The translations under genes and the position numbers were made by a program. A model generated the notes under the pieces. It searched no databases, had not been told where the DNA came from, and saw only the letters and a program-made list of their open reading frames with translations. Of a DNA stretch of 64,000 bases, positions 1 through 10,050 are shown in pieces (position 1 is the first letter of the stretch; each line of letters begins with the position of its first letter). Source of the DNA: an uncultured Aquimarina sp. (GTDB taxonomy: Bacteria > Bacteroidota > Bacteroidia > Flavobacteriales > Flavobacteriaceae). Where the stretch lies: positions 1-64,000 of the forward strand of contig CANMDW010000002.1 in NCBI GenBank assembly GCA_947496705.1, written 5' to 3'.

Positions 1-3000
1 ACAGATCCACCGATCACCGATGATTCCGATGATCCGGATGATACTACGGATATAGATCCAGATAATGATGGTAGTCCAGATGATCCAACAGTAACGGATC
101 TCAGACAACCACTACTGGATATCACCAAACAAGACACCTATGTGGATACAAATGCTAATGGTATTATTGATGCCGGAGATACGATCAACTATGTGTTTGT
201 AATAACCAATACGGGTAATGTTGATTTAACAGGTATTAGTGTTACCGATGCATTAGTCACTGTTATTCCCGCGACGACGATTGATTTGGTTGCAGGAGCA
301 GTAGATAATACGACCTATACAGCCAGTTATGTGATTACAGCTGCAGATGTTACTGCCGGTACCTTTAGTAACCAGGCAGTAGTAAGCGCTCTGAATCCAT
401 TAGATCCTTTCGGTCCACCAATCACGGATGATTCCGATGATCCGGATGATACTACAGATAATGATCCTGATGGTGATGGTAGTCCCGATGATGTGACGAC
501 AACGGATTTACGTCAGCCACTATTAGATATTACCAAAACGGATACGTATGTTGATACAAATGCCAATGGTATTATTGATTCCGGGGATACAATCAACTAT
601 GTTTTTGATGTGACCAATAGGGGTAATGTAGATTTAACGGGTATTAGTGTTACAGACGCTTTAGTAACGGTAGTTCCGGCTACGACGATAGATTTAGTAG
701 TAGGTGCTAATGATGCTACGACCTATACGGCGAGTTATATAATTACTCCGGTAGATATTGCAGCAGGTACGTTTAGCAATACGGCCTTAGCCAGTGCAGC
801 AAATCCACTAAATCCAACGGGTCCACCAATCACGGATGATTCTGATGATCCGGATAATACAATTGATGTAGATCCGGATAACGACGGTAGTCCTGATGAT
901 CCTACGGTAACGGATCTAAGTCAACCGCTATTGGATATTACAAAAACAGCCACACTAGATGATGTGAATATGAATGGTTTTGCAGATGCAGGAGAAAATA
1001 TTGACTATGTATTTGTAGTGACTAATAGAGGAAATGTTGACCTAACGGGTATTAGCGTAACAGATGCAGATGCTACCGTTACTCCGACGACGACGATTGA
1101 TCTAGTTGCCGGAGCAGTAGATAATACTACATATACCGCGACACATATACTTACTCAAGCTGAAATTGATTCAGGTAGTTTTACTAATCAAGCTATAGTA
1201 AGTGGGTTAGATCCAAATGGTATTACAGTAACTGATATATCAGATGATCCTATAAATATAACAGATAGTGATCCAAATATGGATGGTAGTCCAGATGATC
1301 CAACAGTACTTACCTTAACTCCTAATCCGGCAACAAGTATAACTAAAGCCGATAATGTACCGGCAGATGGTTCTTATGACACTGTAGGAGAAGATATTAC
1401 TTATACTATAGAAGTAACCAATGATGGTAATGTAACATTAACTAATGTAGTGCTTACAGATCTAAATGCAGATATAATAGTTCCGGCTACAATTGCAAGT
1501 ATTAATCCTGGCCAAACGGTTACTGTAACCGCTACGCATGTGATTACACAAGCAGATATTGATTTGGGAACGGTGACTAATACAGCTACAGTAGATGCGC
1601 AAGATCCTAATGGAACTCCAGTGACCGATGATTCTGATGATCCAGATACACCAGTGCCAGATGATGCTACAGTAACTACAATTGATCAGAATCCAGAGCT
1701 TACATTAACCAAACTCGATGATCCTGCACCAGATGGAGCGTATGATACTGTAGGAGAAGTAATAACCTATACAATGGAAGTTATTAATACCGGTACAGTG
1801 ACGCTTACCAACGTGATCGTTTCTGATGCAAATGCCGATGCAGGTAGTATTATTCCGGCTTCAATAGCAACAATGGCACCAGGAGCCAGGGTTACGGTTA
1901 CAGCAGCGCATACAATTATACAAGCTGATCTTGATGCAGGTATTGTGATCAACCGTGCAGATGTTACTGGAGAGGATCCTAACGGAATTCCTGTAACCGA
2001 TATGTCAGATGATCCTACCACTCCTGATCCTGATGATGCTACCGAGACTGAAACCGGATTGGTAACAACAGCAAGATTAGCGGTTAGAAAATCTGCAGAT
2101 CCTAGAGTATTTAGTGCAGAAGGAGATATAATAACGTATACGATAGAAATCGAGAATACCGGTACGGTGACGCTTAATAATATCGCCGTAGTTGATAATA
2201 ATGCAACCATAATCTCTGGATTACCAATAGCTACATTAGCCGCAGGTGATACAGCATTGGTTTTAGCAGAACATGTGGTAACACAAGCAGATGTTTTAGC
2301 CGGTCAAATTATAAACGTTGCAGAGGTAACAGGAACTACACCTGGAGGTGAAGTGATCACAGAAACTTCTGATGATCCTAATAATCCTGACGATGTGGAT
2401 CCAGACGCCGATGGTGACCCAGATGATCAAACCATAAGCGCCATTGACAGTGACGGAGATGGAATAGCTGACCCAGATGATCTGGATGATGATAATGATG
2501 GTATTCTGGATACTGAAGAGCAAAATGGAGATCCTAACTTAGATACAGATGGAGATGGTACAGTAGATCGTTTAGACCTTGATGCCGATGGAGACGGAGT
2601 ATTAGATGTTTACGAATCCGGAGCAGATACAACTGGACTTACGATTTCTCCTGATGGAAGAATAGAAGGAGGTGTAGGAAATGATGGTATTCCTGATGGA
2701 GTGCAAAATGATGGAGAGTTCAACGGAGGTACTATAAATTACCCAATACAGGATACCGATGGTGACGGCAGAGACGATTTCCAGGATGTAGATGATGATG
2801 ATGATGGTATTCTTACGGTAGACGAAAACCCTGATCCCGATGGTAATGGAAATCCGGAAGATGCATTTGATACCGATAGTAACGGCATACCCAATTATTT
2901 AGAACCGAATGTGGTTACTGATGGAGAAGATGGCATCTCAGTCTTTACAGGAATGTCTCCTAATGGCGATGGCATAAATGATGCATTTGTGATTAGTGGA

Positions 3001-3231
3001 ATCGAAAGACTGGAGAATACACTCGAAATCTATAACCGATGGGGGGTAAAAGTATTTGAAGCTTCTAATTATGGAAGAGAAGGAGACCTTTTTATAGGGA
3101 TCTCAAATGGTAGAACAACCATAGAAGAGAAAGATGAATTACCGGTAGGCACCTATTATTATGTACTCGAATATGTACTCGAATCAGGAGAACGTAAAAG
3201 TAGGGCAGGGTATTTATACATCAACAGATAG
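1..3231 (+). CDS. Giant repetitive T9SS-secreted adhesin, 5' truncated by window edge
   Basis: The reading frame is open from base 1, so only the 3' part (about 1,077 codons) is present; the in-frame ATG at 142 is internal. Six DUF11-like (conserved-repeat) beta-sandwich modules of about 125-135 residues follow each other, each with the pattern GDTINYVF...NTGNVDLTGISVTD and each ending in an Asp-rich linker. An Asp/Gly-rich, thrombospondin type 3-like calcium-binding stretch follows (nt about 2440-2900). The last ~95 residues, with SPNGDGIND, YNRWG and GTYYYVLEY, form a type B C-terminal sorting domain (gliding-motility-associated CHU_C family) that directs export by the type IX system. Inference: a calcium-stiffened surface stalk or adhesin. 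Near-identical early modules suggest recent duplication. PorP/SprF and OmpA partners lie directly downstream, the usual context for such adhesins. Confidence 0.93.
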   Translation, partial: TDPPITDDSDDPDDTTDIDPDNDGSPDDPTVTDLRQPLLDITKQDTYVDTNANGIIDAGDTINYVFVITNTGNVDLTGISVTDALVTVIPATTIDLVAGAVDNTTYTASYVITAADVTAGTFSNQAVVSALNPLDPFGPPITDDSDDPDDTTDNDPDGDGSPDDVTTTDLRQPLLDITKTDTYVDTNANGIIDSGDTINYVFDVTNRGNVDLTGISVTDALVTVVPATTIDLVVGANDATTYTASYIITPVDIAAGTFSNTALASAANPLNPTGPPITDDSDDPDNTIDVDPDNDGSPDDPTVTDLSQPLLDITKTATLDDVNMNGFADAGENIDYVFVVTNRGNVDLTGISVTDADATVTPTTTIDLVAGAVDNTTYTATHILTQAEIDSGSFTNQAIVSGLDPNGITVTDISDDPINITDSDPNMDGSPDDPTVLTLTPNPATSITKADNVPADGSYDTVGEDITYTIEVTNDGNVTLTNVVLTDLNADIIVPATIASINPGQTVTVTATHVITQADIDLGTVTNTATVDAQDPNGTPVTDDSDDPDTPVPDDATVTTIDQNPELTLTKLDDPAPDGAYDTVGEVITYTMEVINTGTVTLTNVIVSDANADAGSIIPASIATMAPGARVTVTAAHTIIQADLDAGIVINRADVTGEDPNGIPVTDMSDDPTTPDPDDATETETGLVTTARLAVRKSADPRVFSAEGDIITYTIEIENTGTVTLNNIAVVDNNATIISGLPIATLAAGDTALVLAEHVVTQADVLAGQIINVAEVTGTTPGGEVITETSDDPNNPDDVDPDADGDPDDQTISAIDSDGDGIADPDDLDDDNDGILDTEEQNGDPNLDTDGDGTVDRLDLDADGDGVLDVYESGADTTGLTISPDGRIEGGVGNDGIPDGVQNDGEFNGGTINYPIQDTDGDGRDDFQDVDDDDDGILTVDENPDPDGNGNPEDAFDTDSNGIPNYLEPNVVTDGEDGISVFTGMSPNGDGINDAFVISGIERLENTLEIYNRWGVKVFEASNYGREGDLFIGISNGRTTIEEKDELPVGTYYYVLEYVLESGERKSRAGYLYINR

Positions 3232-3244
3232 TCAACCAAATTTG

Positions 3245-3260
3245 TATACCCATGGGTATA
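3245..3260. repeat. Perfect 16-bp palindrome between adhesin and porP
   Basis: TATACCCATGGGTATA is a perfect palindrome 13 bp after the adhesin stop and 40 bp before the PorP start. No T-run follows, so it is a weak terminator at best. It could be a protein-binding site or an RNA-processing hairpin between the two genes. Confidence 0.5.
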
Positions 3261-3300
3261 TTACCTGTTGGTTTCATTAAAAAATATTAAATTACAGCGG

Positions 3301-4257
3301 ATGAAAAAAATACACACAATAATTGCTACAGCACTTTTGAGTTTTGTGTTCCAGTATAATTATGCACAGCAAGATGCTCAATATACTCAGTATATGTACA
3401 ATACAATTAGTGTTAATCCGGCCTATGCAGGGAGTCGGGGAGTCATGAGTATCATGGGGCTGCATCGCAGCCAGTGGGTAGGTTTGGATGGTGCACCACG
3501 CACACAAACCTTAACCCTCAATACACCAATGGGACGTAACGAACGTGTAGGGTTGGGATTGTCGATCGTGAATGATGAGATTGGCCCAACCGATGAGACG
3601 TATTTTGATATCGATGTGTCCTATACGATACCCACTTCAGAAAAAGGAAAACTAAGCTTTGGATTAAAAGCAGGAGCACACTTACTGAATATTGATTTTC
3701 AACGATTATCACAGTTCAATGAAAATGACGCCCTGTTTGAAACAAATATCGATAATAAATTCAGCCCTCAGGTAGGGGTTGGAGTGTATTACCATACCGA
3801 GAAATTTTATTTTGGACTAAGTGCTCCTAATCTGTTAGAGACAGATCATTTTGATGAAAGCTCGACGAGCAGTGACAGTGATGCAGTGAGTTTTCTGGCC
3901 GAAGAACGTATCAATTATTATTTCATAAGTGGTTATGTGTTTGATGTGAGTGATAGTGTAAAGTTTAAACCGGCAGTATTAAGTAAGCTGGTATTTGGCG
4001 CACCATTACAGGTAGATCTTTCGGCTAATTTTTTATTGTTTGAGCGATTAACCCTGGGAGCCGCATACCGATGGAGTGCAGCGGTTACAGGTCAGGTAGG
4101 GTTTCAGGTATCTGATGCACTGATGATTGGTTTTGCCTATGACAGAGAAACTACCGAGTTGGGACAATCACAATTTAATGATGGTAGTTACGAAGTAATG
4201 TTGCGATTTGAACTCTTTAAAAAGTATGATAGATTGCTAACACCACGTTTCTTCTAG
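3301..4257 (+). CDS. PorP/SprF family type IX secretion membrane protein
   Basis: An outer-membrane beta-barrel of the PorP/SprF family, 318 aa. These proteins work with T9SS adhesins carrying type B sorting domains, helping to export or anchor them at the cell surface. The ATG at 3301 gives a clean signal peptide (MKKIHTII...) ending at QYNYAQ. An upstream in-frame codon at 3268 would put 11 charged residues before it and is less likely. Family hallmarks are visible: QYTQYMYNTISVNPAYAGSRG just after the signal, the LHRSQWVGLDGAP segment, and alternating amphipathic strands to the C-terminus ending in RFF. It sits 70 bp after the adhesin and before an OmpA/PD40 gene, the standard three-gene arrangement. 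Confidence 0.93.
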   Translation: MKKIHTIIATALLSFVFQYNYAQQDAQYTQYMYNTISVNPAYAGSRGVMSIMGLHRSQWVGLDGAPRTQTLTLNTPMGRNERVGLGLSIVNDEIGPTDETYFDIDVSYTIPTSEKGKLSFGLKAGAHLLNIDFQRLSQFNENDALFETNIDNKFSPQVGVGVYYHTEKFYFGLSAPNLLETDHFDESSTSSDSDAVSFLAEERINYYFISGYVFDVSDSVKFKPAVLSKLVFGAPLQVDLSANFLLFERLTLGAAYRWSAAVTGQVGFQVSDALMIGFAYDRETTELGQSQFNDGSYEVMLRFELFKKYDRLLTPRFF

Positions 4258-4561
4258 AAACACTCCTCAATTTGTAAAAATGAGGTTTCAATAATTTGTC
4301 ATTCCAACGTAGGACGGAATCTAAAGAAAAGTGAAAGGCATAATGATATATACTATGAATCTATCATTCCGATGATTACGACAGTCCCGATAGCTATCAG
4401 GATCACCGGAATCCAAAGAAACTTAAGGAGCAATATAAAATAATGATTATTTTTGGGCATCTTTTTTGCCGAAAGGCATAACGCAAGAGCATTGAATCAA
4501 TAAACCCAAGATGAATTCAATATAAAAACCTAGTTTCAGAAGGAAAATAAAAAACTTAAAT
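4258..4561. other. Intergenic region with two GTCATTCC-type dispersed palindromes
   Basis: No gene is visible. Two copies of an imperfect palindromic element flanked by TCATTCC and GGAATC are present at 4298-4321 and 4364-4414. Related copies occur at 10051-10084 and 11739-11763. A possible sigma-54-like box (GG at 4456, GC at 4468) lies about 90 bp before the OmpA gene. Confidence 0.5.
4298..4321. repeat. Dispersed GTCATTCC...GGAATC palindromic repeat
   Basis: GTCATTCC is followed by about 10 nt and then GGAATC. The arms pair as ATTCC/GGAAT. It is the same family as 4364-4414, 10051-10084 and 11739-11763; all four copies are intergenic, consistent with a REP-like element. Confidence 0.5.
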
Positions 4562-6532
4562 ATGAATATAAAAAATTACTTTCTAAACATATTCTTATCC
4601 ATATTATTATCCTGTATGGCCTATTCTCAAGACAAGCGATTAGAAAAGGCAAATGAGGATTTTAATCGTTTTGCCTTTGTTGATGCCCGTAAAATCTATC
4701 TTCAGGTGGCGAAAAGTGGATATGAATCACCAGAGTTGTTTAAAAAACTTGGAGACTCTTATTACTTCAATGCACAGTTGGAGGATGCCGTTATCTGGTA
4801 TGAGAAATTAACCACTACATATACCGAAGAGATAGATCCTGAGTATTTGTTCAGGTATTCTCAAAGCCTGAAAAGCGTGGAACGTTATGATGAAGCAGAT
4901 AAGGTGATGGAGCAATTTAATACCCTTACCGGAAACGATCAGCGGGCAGAATTCTTTATGAACACCCGTGATTACCTGAAGTTTATCGAAATGCAATCCG
5001 GTAAATTCAGATTATTGAAATTGGGAATCAATTCGAAATTCTCAGACTATGCACCAAGTTTTAATAACCAGGGACAGCTCATATTTGCTTCCTCGCGCGG
5101 AGGTGGCGGTATGAGTAAAACGGTACATGAGTGGAACGAAATGCCGTTCCTGGATCTGTATGCTTCCAATATTATTGAAGCCAATGGGATTTTACAAACC
5201 CCCAAAAAACTAAAAGGGAAAATAAACACAAAATTTCATGAGTCTTCCACCTCTTTTAGTAAAGATGGAAAAACCATGTATTTTACCCGTAATAACTATA
5301 CAAAACGAAAGCTGGGATCCAATGCAGCGGGCACAATTTTATTGAAACTCTACAGGGCGACGCTCGAAGAAAATAAATGGACCAATATTGAAGAACTGCC
5401 TTTTAACAGTGATGAATATTCGGTGGCGCACCCTACCTTGAGCGCAGACGGTACAAAACTGTATTTTGCCAGTGATATGCCCGATAGCAGAGGGCTTTCA
5501 GATCTGTATGAGGTAGACGTAAACGAGGATGGTACTTTTGGTGAACCCAGAAACCTGGGGGATAAGATCAATACCGAAGGTAGAGAGACCTTTCCGTATG
5601 TAAGTGATTCCGGACGAATGTATTTTGCCAGTGACGGGCATATCGGATTAGGAGGATTGGATGTTTTTGTTGCCGTTCCCGGAGAATTTGGAACATTTTC
5701 TATTCCTTATAATGTGGGCAAACCCGTAAATAGCGAAGAAGATGATTTTACCTTTGTATTAAATGAAAATACAAAAATCGGATACTTTTCCAGTAATCGT
5801 TCGGGAGGAAAAGGGAATGATGATATCTATAGCTTTAAACAAACCGGAGAACTAATCACCGAATGCAACCAATATGTGACCGGAGTGGTTACCGATGCCA
5901 TAACAAAAGAAGTGTTGGCAGAGGCCGAAGTGATCTTATTAGATAATAATAATAACGAATTGCAACGCACAGTAACCAATGAAAAAGGAGTCTATAATTT
6001 TGACCTCGAATGTGAGACCCCTTACATTGTAAGAGGTACCAAGTTGAATTACAGCCCCACAGAAACCCTTTTGAATACCAATAAGGTGTTGGAGTTTGAA
6101 CATAATCTCGCCTTGCAACTTACCGAAGGCAGTATCGATGGCAGAAAAGAATATAGACGGGGGGATGACCTGGCCTTACTATTGGATTTAGAACCTATTT
6201 ATTTTGATCTCAACAAGTCTTTTATTCGGGCTGATGCCGAAGTAGAACTACAAAAGATCATTGCGGCCTTGCGGGAATATACCGAACTTAAAATAGATGT
6301 ACGATCCCATACCGATAGTAGAGCAAAGGATAATTACAATATGTACCTGAGTGAGCGACGGGCAAAAAGTACGATCAAATACATTCTGGAAAAAGGGGAA
6401 ATTGATCCCGCTCGCGTAACCGGAAGGGGATATGGCGAGACCACTTTGGTCAACAAATGTGCCAATGGGGTAGACTGCAGTGATGAAGAACATCAACTTA
6501 ATCGACGAAGCGAATTTATCATTATACAATAA
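4562..6532 (+). CDS. OmpA-family outer-membrane lipoprotein with TPR and PD40 repeats
   Basis: 656 aa. Order of parts: signal peptide with a possible lipobox (LLSC, Cys about 18), TPR-like helices (about 25-130), PD40/WD40-like beta-propeller blades (about 155-430, repeated LYFASD and MYFASDG motifs), a carboxypeptidase-regulatory-like beta-sandwich (about 445-525), and an OmpA peptidoglycan-binding domain (about 555-656). The OmpA domain contains DVRSHTDSRAKDNYN and LSERRAKS, matching the diaminopimelate-binding signature. The protein probably tethers the outer membrane to peptidoglycan. The gene follows PorP/SprF and an adhesin; this trio recurs in Flavobacteriaceae, so a role in T9SS cargo display or anchoring is inferred. 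The 304-bp gap before it may hold its own promoter. Confidence 0.9.
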   Translation: MNIKNYFLNIFLSILLSCMAYSQDKRLEKANEDFNRFAFVDARKIYLQVAKSGYESPELFKKLGDSYYFNAQLEDAVIWYEKLTTTYTEEIDPEYLFRYSQSLKSVERYDEADKVMEQFNTLTGNDQRAEFFMNTRDYLKFIEMQSGKFRLLKLGINSKFSDYAPSFNNQGQLIFASSRGGGGMSKTVHEWNEMPFLDLYASNIIEANGILQTPKKLKGKINTKFHESSTSFSKDGKTMYFTRNNYTKRKLGSNAAGTILLKLYRATLEENKWTNIEELPFNSDEYSVAHPTLSADGTKLYFASDMPDSRGLSDLYEVDVNEDGTFGEPRNLGDKINTEGRETFPYVSDSGRMYFASDGHIGLGGLDVFVAVPGEFGTFSIPYNVGKPVNSEEDDFTFVLNENTKIGYFSSNRSGGKGNDDIYSFKQTGELITECNQYVTGVVTDAITKEVLAEAEVILLDNNNNELQRTVTNEKGVYNFDLECETPYIVRGTKLNYSPTETLLNTNKVLEFEHNLALQLTEGSIDGRKEYRRGDDLALLLDLEPIYFDLNKSFIRADAEVELQKIIAALREYTELKIDVRSHTDSRAKDNYNMYLSERRAKSTIKYILEKGEIDPARVTGRGYGETTLVNKCANGVDCSDEEHQLNRRSEFIIIQ

Positions 6533-6809
6533 TACTTGCGCTTCCTGACATCCTTTCAAGTTTATCTCAAAACCTGGATCGCTACAAGATCGATCAGATT
6601 TTCAACCATATAGCACCCCCTCTTCATCTAGAAGAGGGAAATGAATTCCGCTTTGCGGAAGAAATTGGAGTTTGACAGATAGTTCGGATTTAAGGTTGCA
6701 TCCGAGTATAAGCAGTAGGATGATAATTTCGCAGAAAATACCCCGATAATAAGGAGCCACGCAATCAGGTAATAATTCAGTACTGACACGGTTTAAAAAA
6801 AAAATACAT

Positions 6810-7625
6810 ATGGAAAAAGCACAAGAATGGTTCAATTATGGTATTGAACTTGCCAAAGAATTTGGCCCCAAGCTCATTACGGCAATTCTCATTTACTTTA
6901 TAGGTTCCTGGCTGATAAAAAAATTGATCGGTACTGCCGGGCATGTCATGTCTAAAAGTAAATATGACAAGTCCTTACAAACATTCTTATTAAATCTGGT
7001 AAGCTGGATCTTAAAAATATTTCTGATCATCGTAGTGATTTCCAGACTGGGGGTAGACGTCACTACTTTTGCAGCGGTAATCGCTGCTGCCGGTTTGGCG
7101 GTGGGCCTGGCATTGCAGGGATCTTTATCCAATTTTGCCGGGGGTGTGCTCATTATGATGTTCAGACCTTATAAAATTGGTGATGTAATAGAAGCCCAGG
7201 GAGTGCTTGGCGTGGTGAAGGAGATAGATATTTTTACCACCAAGCTCACTACTCCCGAAAACAAATTAGCGATCGTACCCAATGGAGCATTGGCCAATGG
7301 GAATATCATCAATTATACTGCAGAGGGAATGATGCGGGTAGATCTTACTATTGGTATAGGTTATGATGAGGACATCAAACAGGCAAAAGAGGTACTATTG
7401 ACTGTATTGATGACTAATCCCAAGGTGATAAAAGACCCGGCACCTTCAGTACATGTGGTTCAACTGGGGGAGAGCTCTGTAGATCTGGCAGTACGTCCAT
7501 ACTGTAATCCAGATCATTACTGGGATGTATATTTCGACACCTTAGAAAACTGTAAGCTCGCCCTTGATAAAGCAGGGATAGAAATCCCATACCCACACTC
7601 GGTCGAGATCCAGAAAGGAGAGTAA
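6810..7625 (+). CDS. mscS: Small-conductance mechanosensitive channel, MscS family
   Basis: 271 aa, about the size of E. coli MscS. Three N-terminal membrane segments (about 15-40, 65-88, 92-125) are followed by a cytoplasmic beta/alpha vestibule. The pore helix TM3 and the adjoining motif GLALQGSLSNFAGG...IMMFRPYKIGDVIE are strongly conserved. The protein opens under membrane tension to release solutes during osmotic downshock. The start at 6810 places a short amphipathic helix (MEKAQEWFNYGIELAKEFG) before TM1, as in MscS. It is transcribed alone and followed by a long non-coding region. Confidence 0.93.
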   Translation: MEKAQEWFNYGIELAKEFGPKLITAILIYFIGSWLIKKLIGTAGHVMSKSKYDKSLQTFLLNLVSWILKIFLIIVVISRLGVDVTTFAAVIAAAGLAVGLALQGSLSNFAGGVLIMMFRPYKIGDVIEAQGVLGVVKEIDIFTTKLTTPENKLAIVPNGALANGNIINYTAEGMMRVDLTIGIGYDEDIKQAKEVLLTVLMTNPKVIKDPAPSVHVVQLGESSVDLAVRPYCNPDHYWDVYFDTLENCKLALDKAGIEIPYPHSVEIQKGE

Positions 7626-8791
7626 AACCATATTCAAATTTAATCCAAAGAATTCCTCGAGGGCTGTCTGCAGATCCGGGCAGGCTCTGCCTGTTGCAGC
7701 TACCACTCACCCATAAATAATTTATAATTGTAGTAAGCTCCTTCCCCTACATTGGTCAGGGATTAAGTGAGGGTTACTACTATGTAAAACCCTCATCCTC
7801 CAACGCTCCAGCTCGCCCATTGCTGTCGCAATGTCGTTTCTAGAGAGAGAAGGAACTGATAAAGTTTATAAGGATCAGATTTCCAGTATATTTTAAACCG
7901 AACACGTTAAATAATAAAATTTCGATTTTTGATTGTCAGACCAAAGCTTGTACTCAACTCGATTGGGTATGAAACAAGCAAAATACCCATAGGCTCTGCC
8001 TCGTTGGTTTTAAGAAATTTTTTATTGAGGAAATGGTATCCACATTGATGACTGATTTGGTACCAACGAAGAACAGCAATTTTTTAACACTTTTTACGGG
8101 TAACCTATAAATATTTGACGTTTTTACAGAAAACTAAAAACAGATAAAAAGCATGAAATACAGGACAATATAGTTTTATTAGTATAACTAAAACAGGAAT
8201 ATTCCTACAAGTATGTTAAACAAAATGTAAGCTTTGTCAATAAGATGTTATTTTAATTATCTGATTATTAATTATTTATAAATATTCTTGTGAGAATCAA
8301 TCGTGTTTTTGTTTAACTTTTCGTGGATTTTAGTCAGTGTTTTATTTGTTACGGATAAACCGTAGTTATTATGTGGATTTGTAGTATATGATTTTAACAA
8401 ATAGTGGTTATCTTTAAGTACTGTTATATAACAGAAAAGAATAGTATAATTTTACGAATAATATAAGCTTATTTTCTTACCCCACCCTGAGCTTTTTATA
8501 TACTATATAGTTTTGGATAAATTTAAAACATAGTACAGTGTATTATACTAGATAAAGAGATGTGTATGTATAGAAGTGTGCAATAATTGATACTATATAA
8601 GAAACTAACAGTATCATAATTTGTAATTTGACACCCTATATATGCACAAGTAAAAAGTTGAAAAATAAAATATATAAAGCTCAACTCCCCTTTGGGGGCT
8701 GTGGGGCTTATAAAACAACCCCGCGATTGTAAAACTTTGGCGAGCCAACAAAAGCAGGGTCTGAATAACGATTAATTTAAAATTAACCATT
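7626..8791. other. 1.17-kb AT-rich region without a convincing gene
   Basis: Both strands are interrupted by frequent stops. Items seen: a GCAGGC/GCCTG mini-palindrome near 7680-7695, related to dispersed CCTGCC repeats elsewhere; a TGGGTAT...ATACCCA inverted repeat near 7963-7992; and a CCCC/GGGG-rich patch at 8686-8760. No promoter, RNA gene or mobile-element gene could be supported. Confidence 0.5.
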
Positions 8792-9145
8792 ATGAGAGAA
8801 CTGTTACCAGTCGTTTTTATTCGTGGTCATCTTCGATCTATTACGTATAAGATAACAAAATTCCTTAACGAAAATTATATATGTCATTTCTACGTTTATA
8901 AAAGTGGGGAATATAGGAATTTTGTATCTTTTTTACGGACTTTCCGTATATTTTTTAGCACTTTCTTAACATCTAATTATATAGAACCTGCAATCTCTGT
9001 ATGGCGTATGCTCGCCATAAAGAAACCTAACATAGCTGTTTTGAGGTATGTTACGGTCTTCTTGGTACTGATCATTAGCAGAGTACTAACAGATGAATAT
9101 ACAACATCAGACATAGAAACTATAATAATAGAACACATGAAGTGA
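8792..9145 (+). CDS. Doubtful 117-aa hydrophobic ORF
   Basis: An ATG follows an AT-rich leader and the frame runs 117 codons inside an otherwise non-coding 2.8-kb stretch. The predicted protein is rich in Phe, Ile, Tyr and Arg, with one possible membrane segment (about 82-98, YVTVFLVLIISRV). It matches no family that I recognise. The composition looks like translated AT-rich DNA, so it may well be spurious. Confidence 0.2.
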   Translation: MRELLPVVFIRGHLRSITYKITKFLNENYICHFYVYKSGEYRNFVSFLRTFRIFFSTFLTSNYIEPAISVWRMLAIKKPNIAVLRYVTVFLVLIISRVLTDEYTTSDIETIIIEHMK

Positions 9146-9334
9146 TTTTAAAACGAAGATTGAAATAAAATATAAACAATTGAAAAAGAAAAGTTTTAAA
9201 AACAATTACGATGCGCGTAATAGATGATTAATACCAAATAGTGTACTTAAAATGCGTTGAATTAAACGAGTAAATGAGGTGTGTTTTGATGTGCAATTGG
9301 TATTAGATACATTTTCAATAATGTGTTTACAAAG

Positions 9335-9369
9335 CCTCCTGTTTTTAGGGGTAATTTCAGGAGGTTTTT
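9335..9369 (+). terminator. Intrinsic terminator-like hairpin, repeat unit 1
   Basis: Stem CCTCCTG/CAGGAGG, loop containing TTAGGGGTAA, then TTTTT. Confidence 0.65.
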
Positions 9370-9551
9370 AATTAAATGAGTGTTGAATACCGAATACTGA
9401 ATACTGAATACTGAAGAAAGAAGTAGTGAAGATTTAGATAAACAAATAACTTCCGCCTTTGGACCTCGGTCTTCGGACGTATATAAAAGAATAAGATACT
9501 CGCTTCGGCGAGGATAAAAGTACATTTTGACAATGTGTTTATTGAATTAAA

Positions 9552-9586
9552 CCTCCTGTTTTTAGGGGTAATTTCAGGAGGTTTTT
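9552..9586 (+). terminator. Intrinsic terminator-like hairpin, repeat unit 2
   Basis: Stem CCTCCTG/CAGGAGG, same loop core, then TTTTT. Confidence 0.65.
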
Positions 9587-9748
9587 AATTAAATGAGTGT
9601 TGAATACTGAAGAAAGAAGTAATGAAGAGTTTTAGATAACAAATAACTTTAGGCTTCGCACCTCGGTCTTCGGACTTAAATGAAAGAATAAGATACTCGC
9701 TTCGGCGAGGATAAAAGTACATTTTGACAATGTGTTTATTGAATTAAA

Positions 9749-9782
9749 CCCCCTGTTTTTAGGGGTAATTTCAGGGGGTTTT
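9749..9782 (+). terminator. Intrinsic terminator-like hairpin, repeat unit 3
   Basis: Stem CCCCCTG/CAGGGGG, a compensatory T:A to C:G change relative to units 1 and 2, then TTTT. Confidence 0.65.
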
Positions 9783-9968
9783 AATTAAATGAGTGTTGAA
9801 TACCGAATACTGAAATAAGAAGTAGTGAAGGGTTTTAGATAAATAACTTCCGTTCTACCTGCAACAGGCAGACAGGCTTCGCACCTCGGTCTTCGGACTT
9901 AAATAAAAGAATAAAATACTCGCTTCGGCGAGGATAAAAGTACATTATGACGATGTGTTTACGTTAAG

Positions 9969-10005
9969 CCTCCCATTGTTAGGGGTAACTATGGGAGGTT
10001 TTTTT
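9969..10005 (+). terminator. Intrinsic terminator-like hairpin, repeat unit 4
   Basis: Stem CCTCCCAT/ATGGGAGG, rewritten on both arms while the AGGGGTAA loop is kept, then TTTTTTT. Confidence 0.7.
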
Positions 10006-10050
10006 ATCAAAAACAACTTCTTAAGGCAAAGCCTTAAGGTTCAATAAATT

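Larger units (their letters stand above)
9308..10010 (+). repeat. Four tandem ~200-bp units, each ending in a covarying terminator-like hairpin
   Basis: The landmark TACATTTT (last copy TACATTAT) recurs at 9308, 9521, 9718 and 9941, giving periods of 213, 197 and 223 bp. Each unit has this landmark followed by a G/C hairpin with a conserved loop core TTAGGGGTAA and a T-run. In the three spacers between copies the hairpin is followed by a GAGTGTTGAATAC segment, a CCTCGG...TTCGGAC segment and a very stable C(TTCG)G hairpin (CTCGC-TTCG-GCGAG). Hairpin arms are 9335-9341/9358-9364, 9552-9558/9575-9581, 9749-9755/9772-9778 and 9969-9976/9991-9998. Arms change together between copies (CCTCCTG:CAGGAGG, CCCCCTG:CAGGGGG, CCTCCCAT:ATGGGAGG). 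This supports structured RNA, possibly tandem small RNAs or terminators. No promoter could be fixed. Confidence 0.75.
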
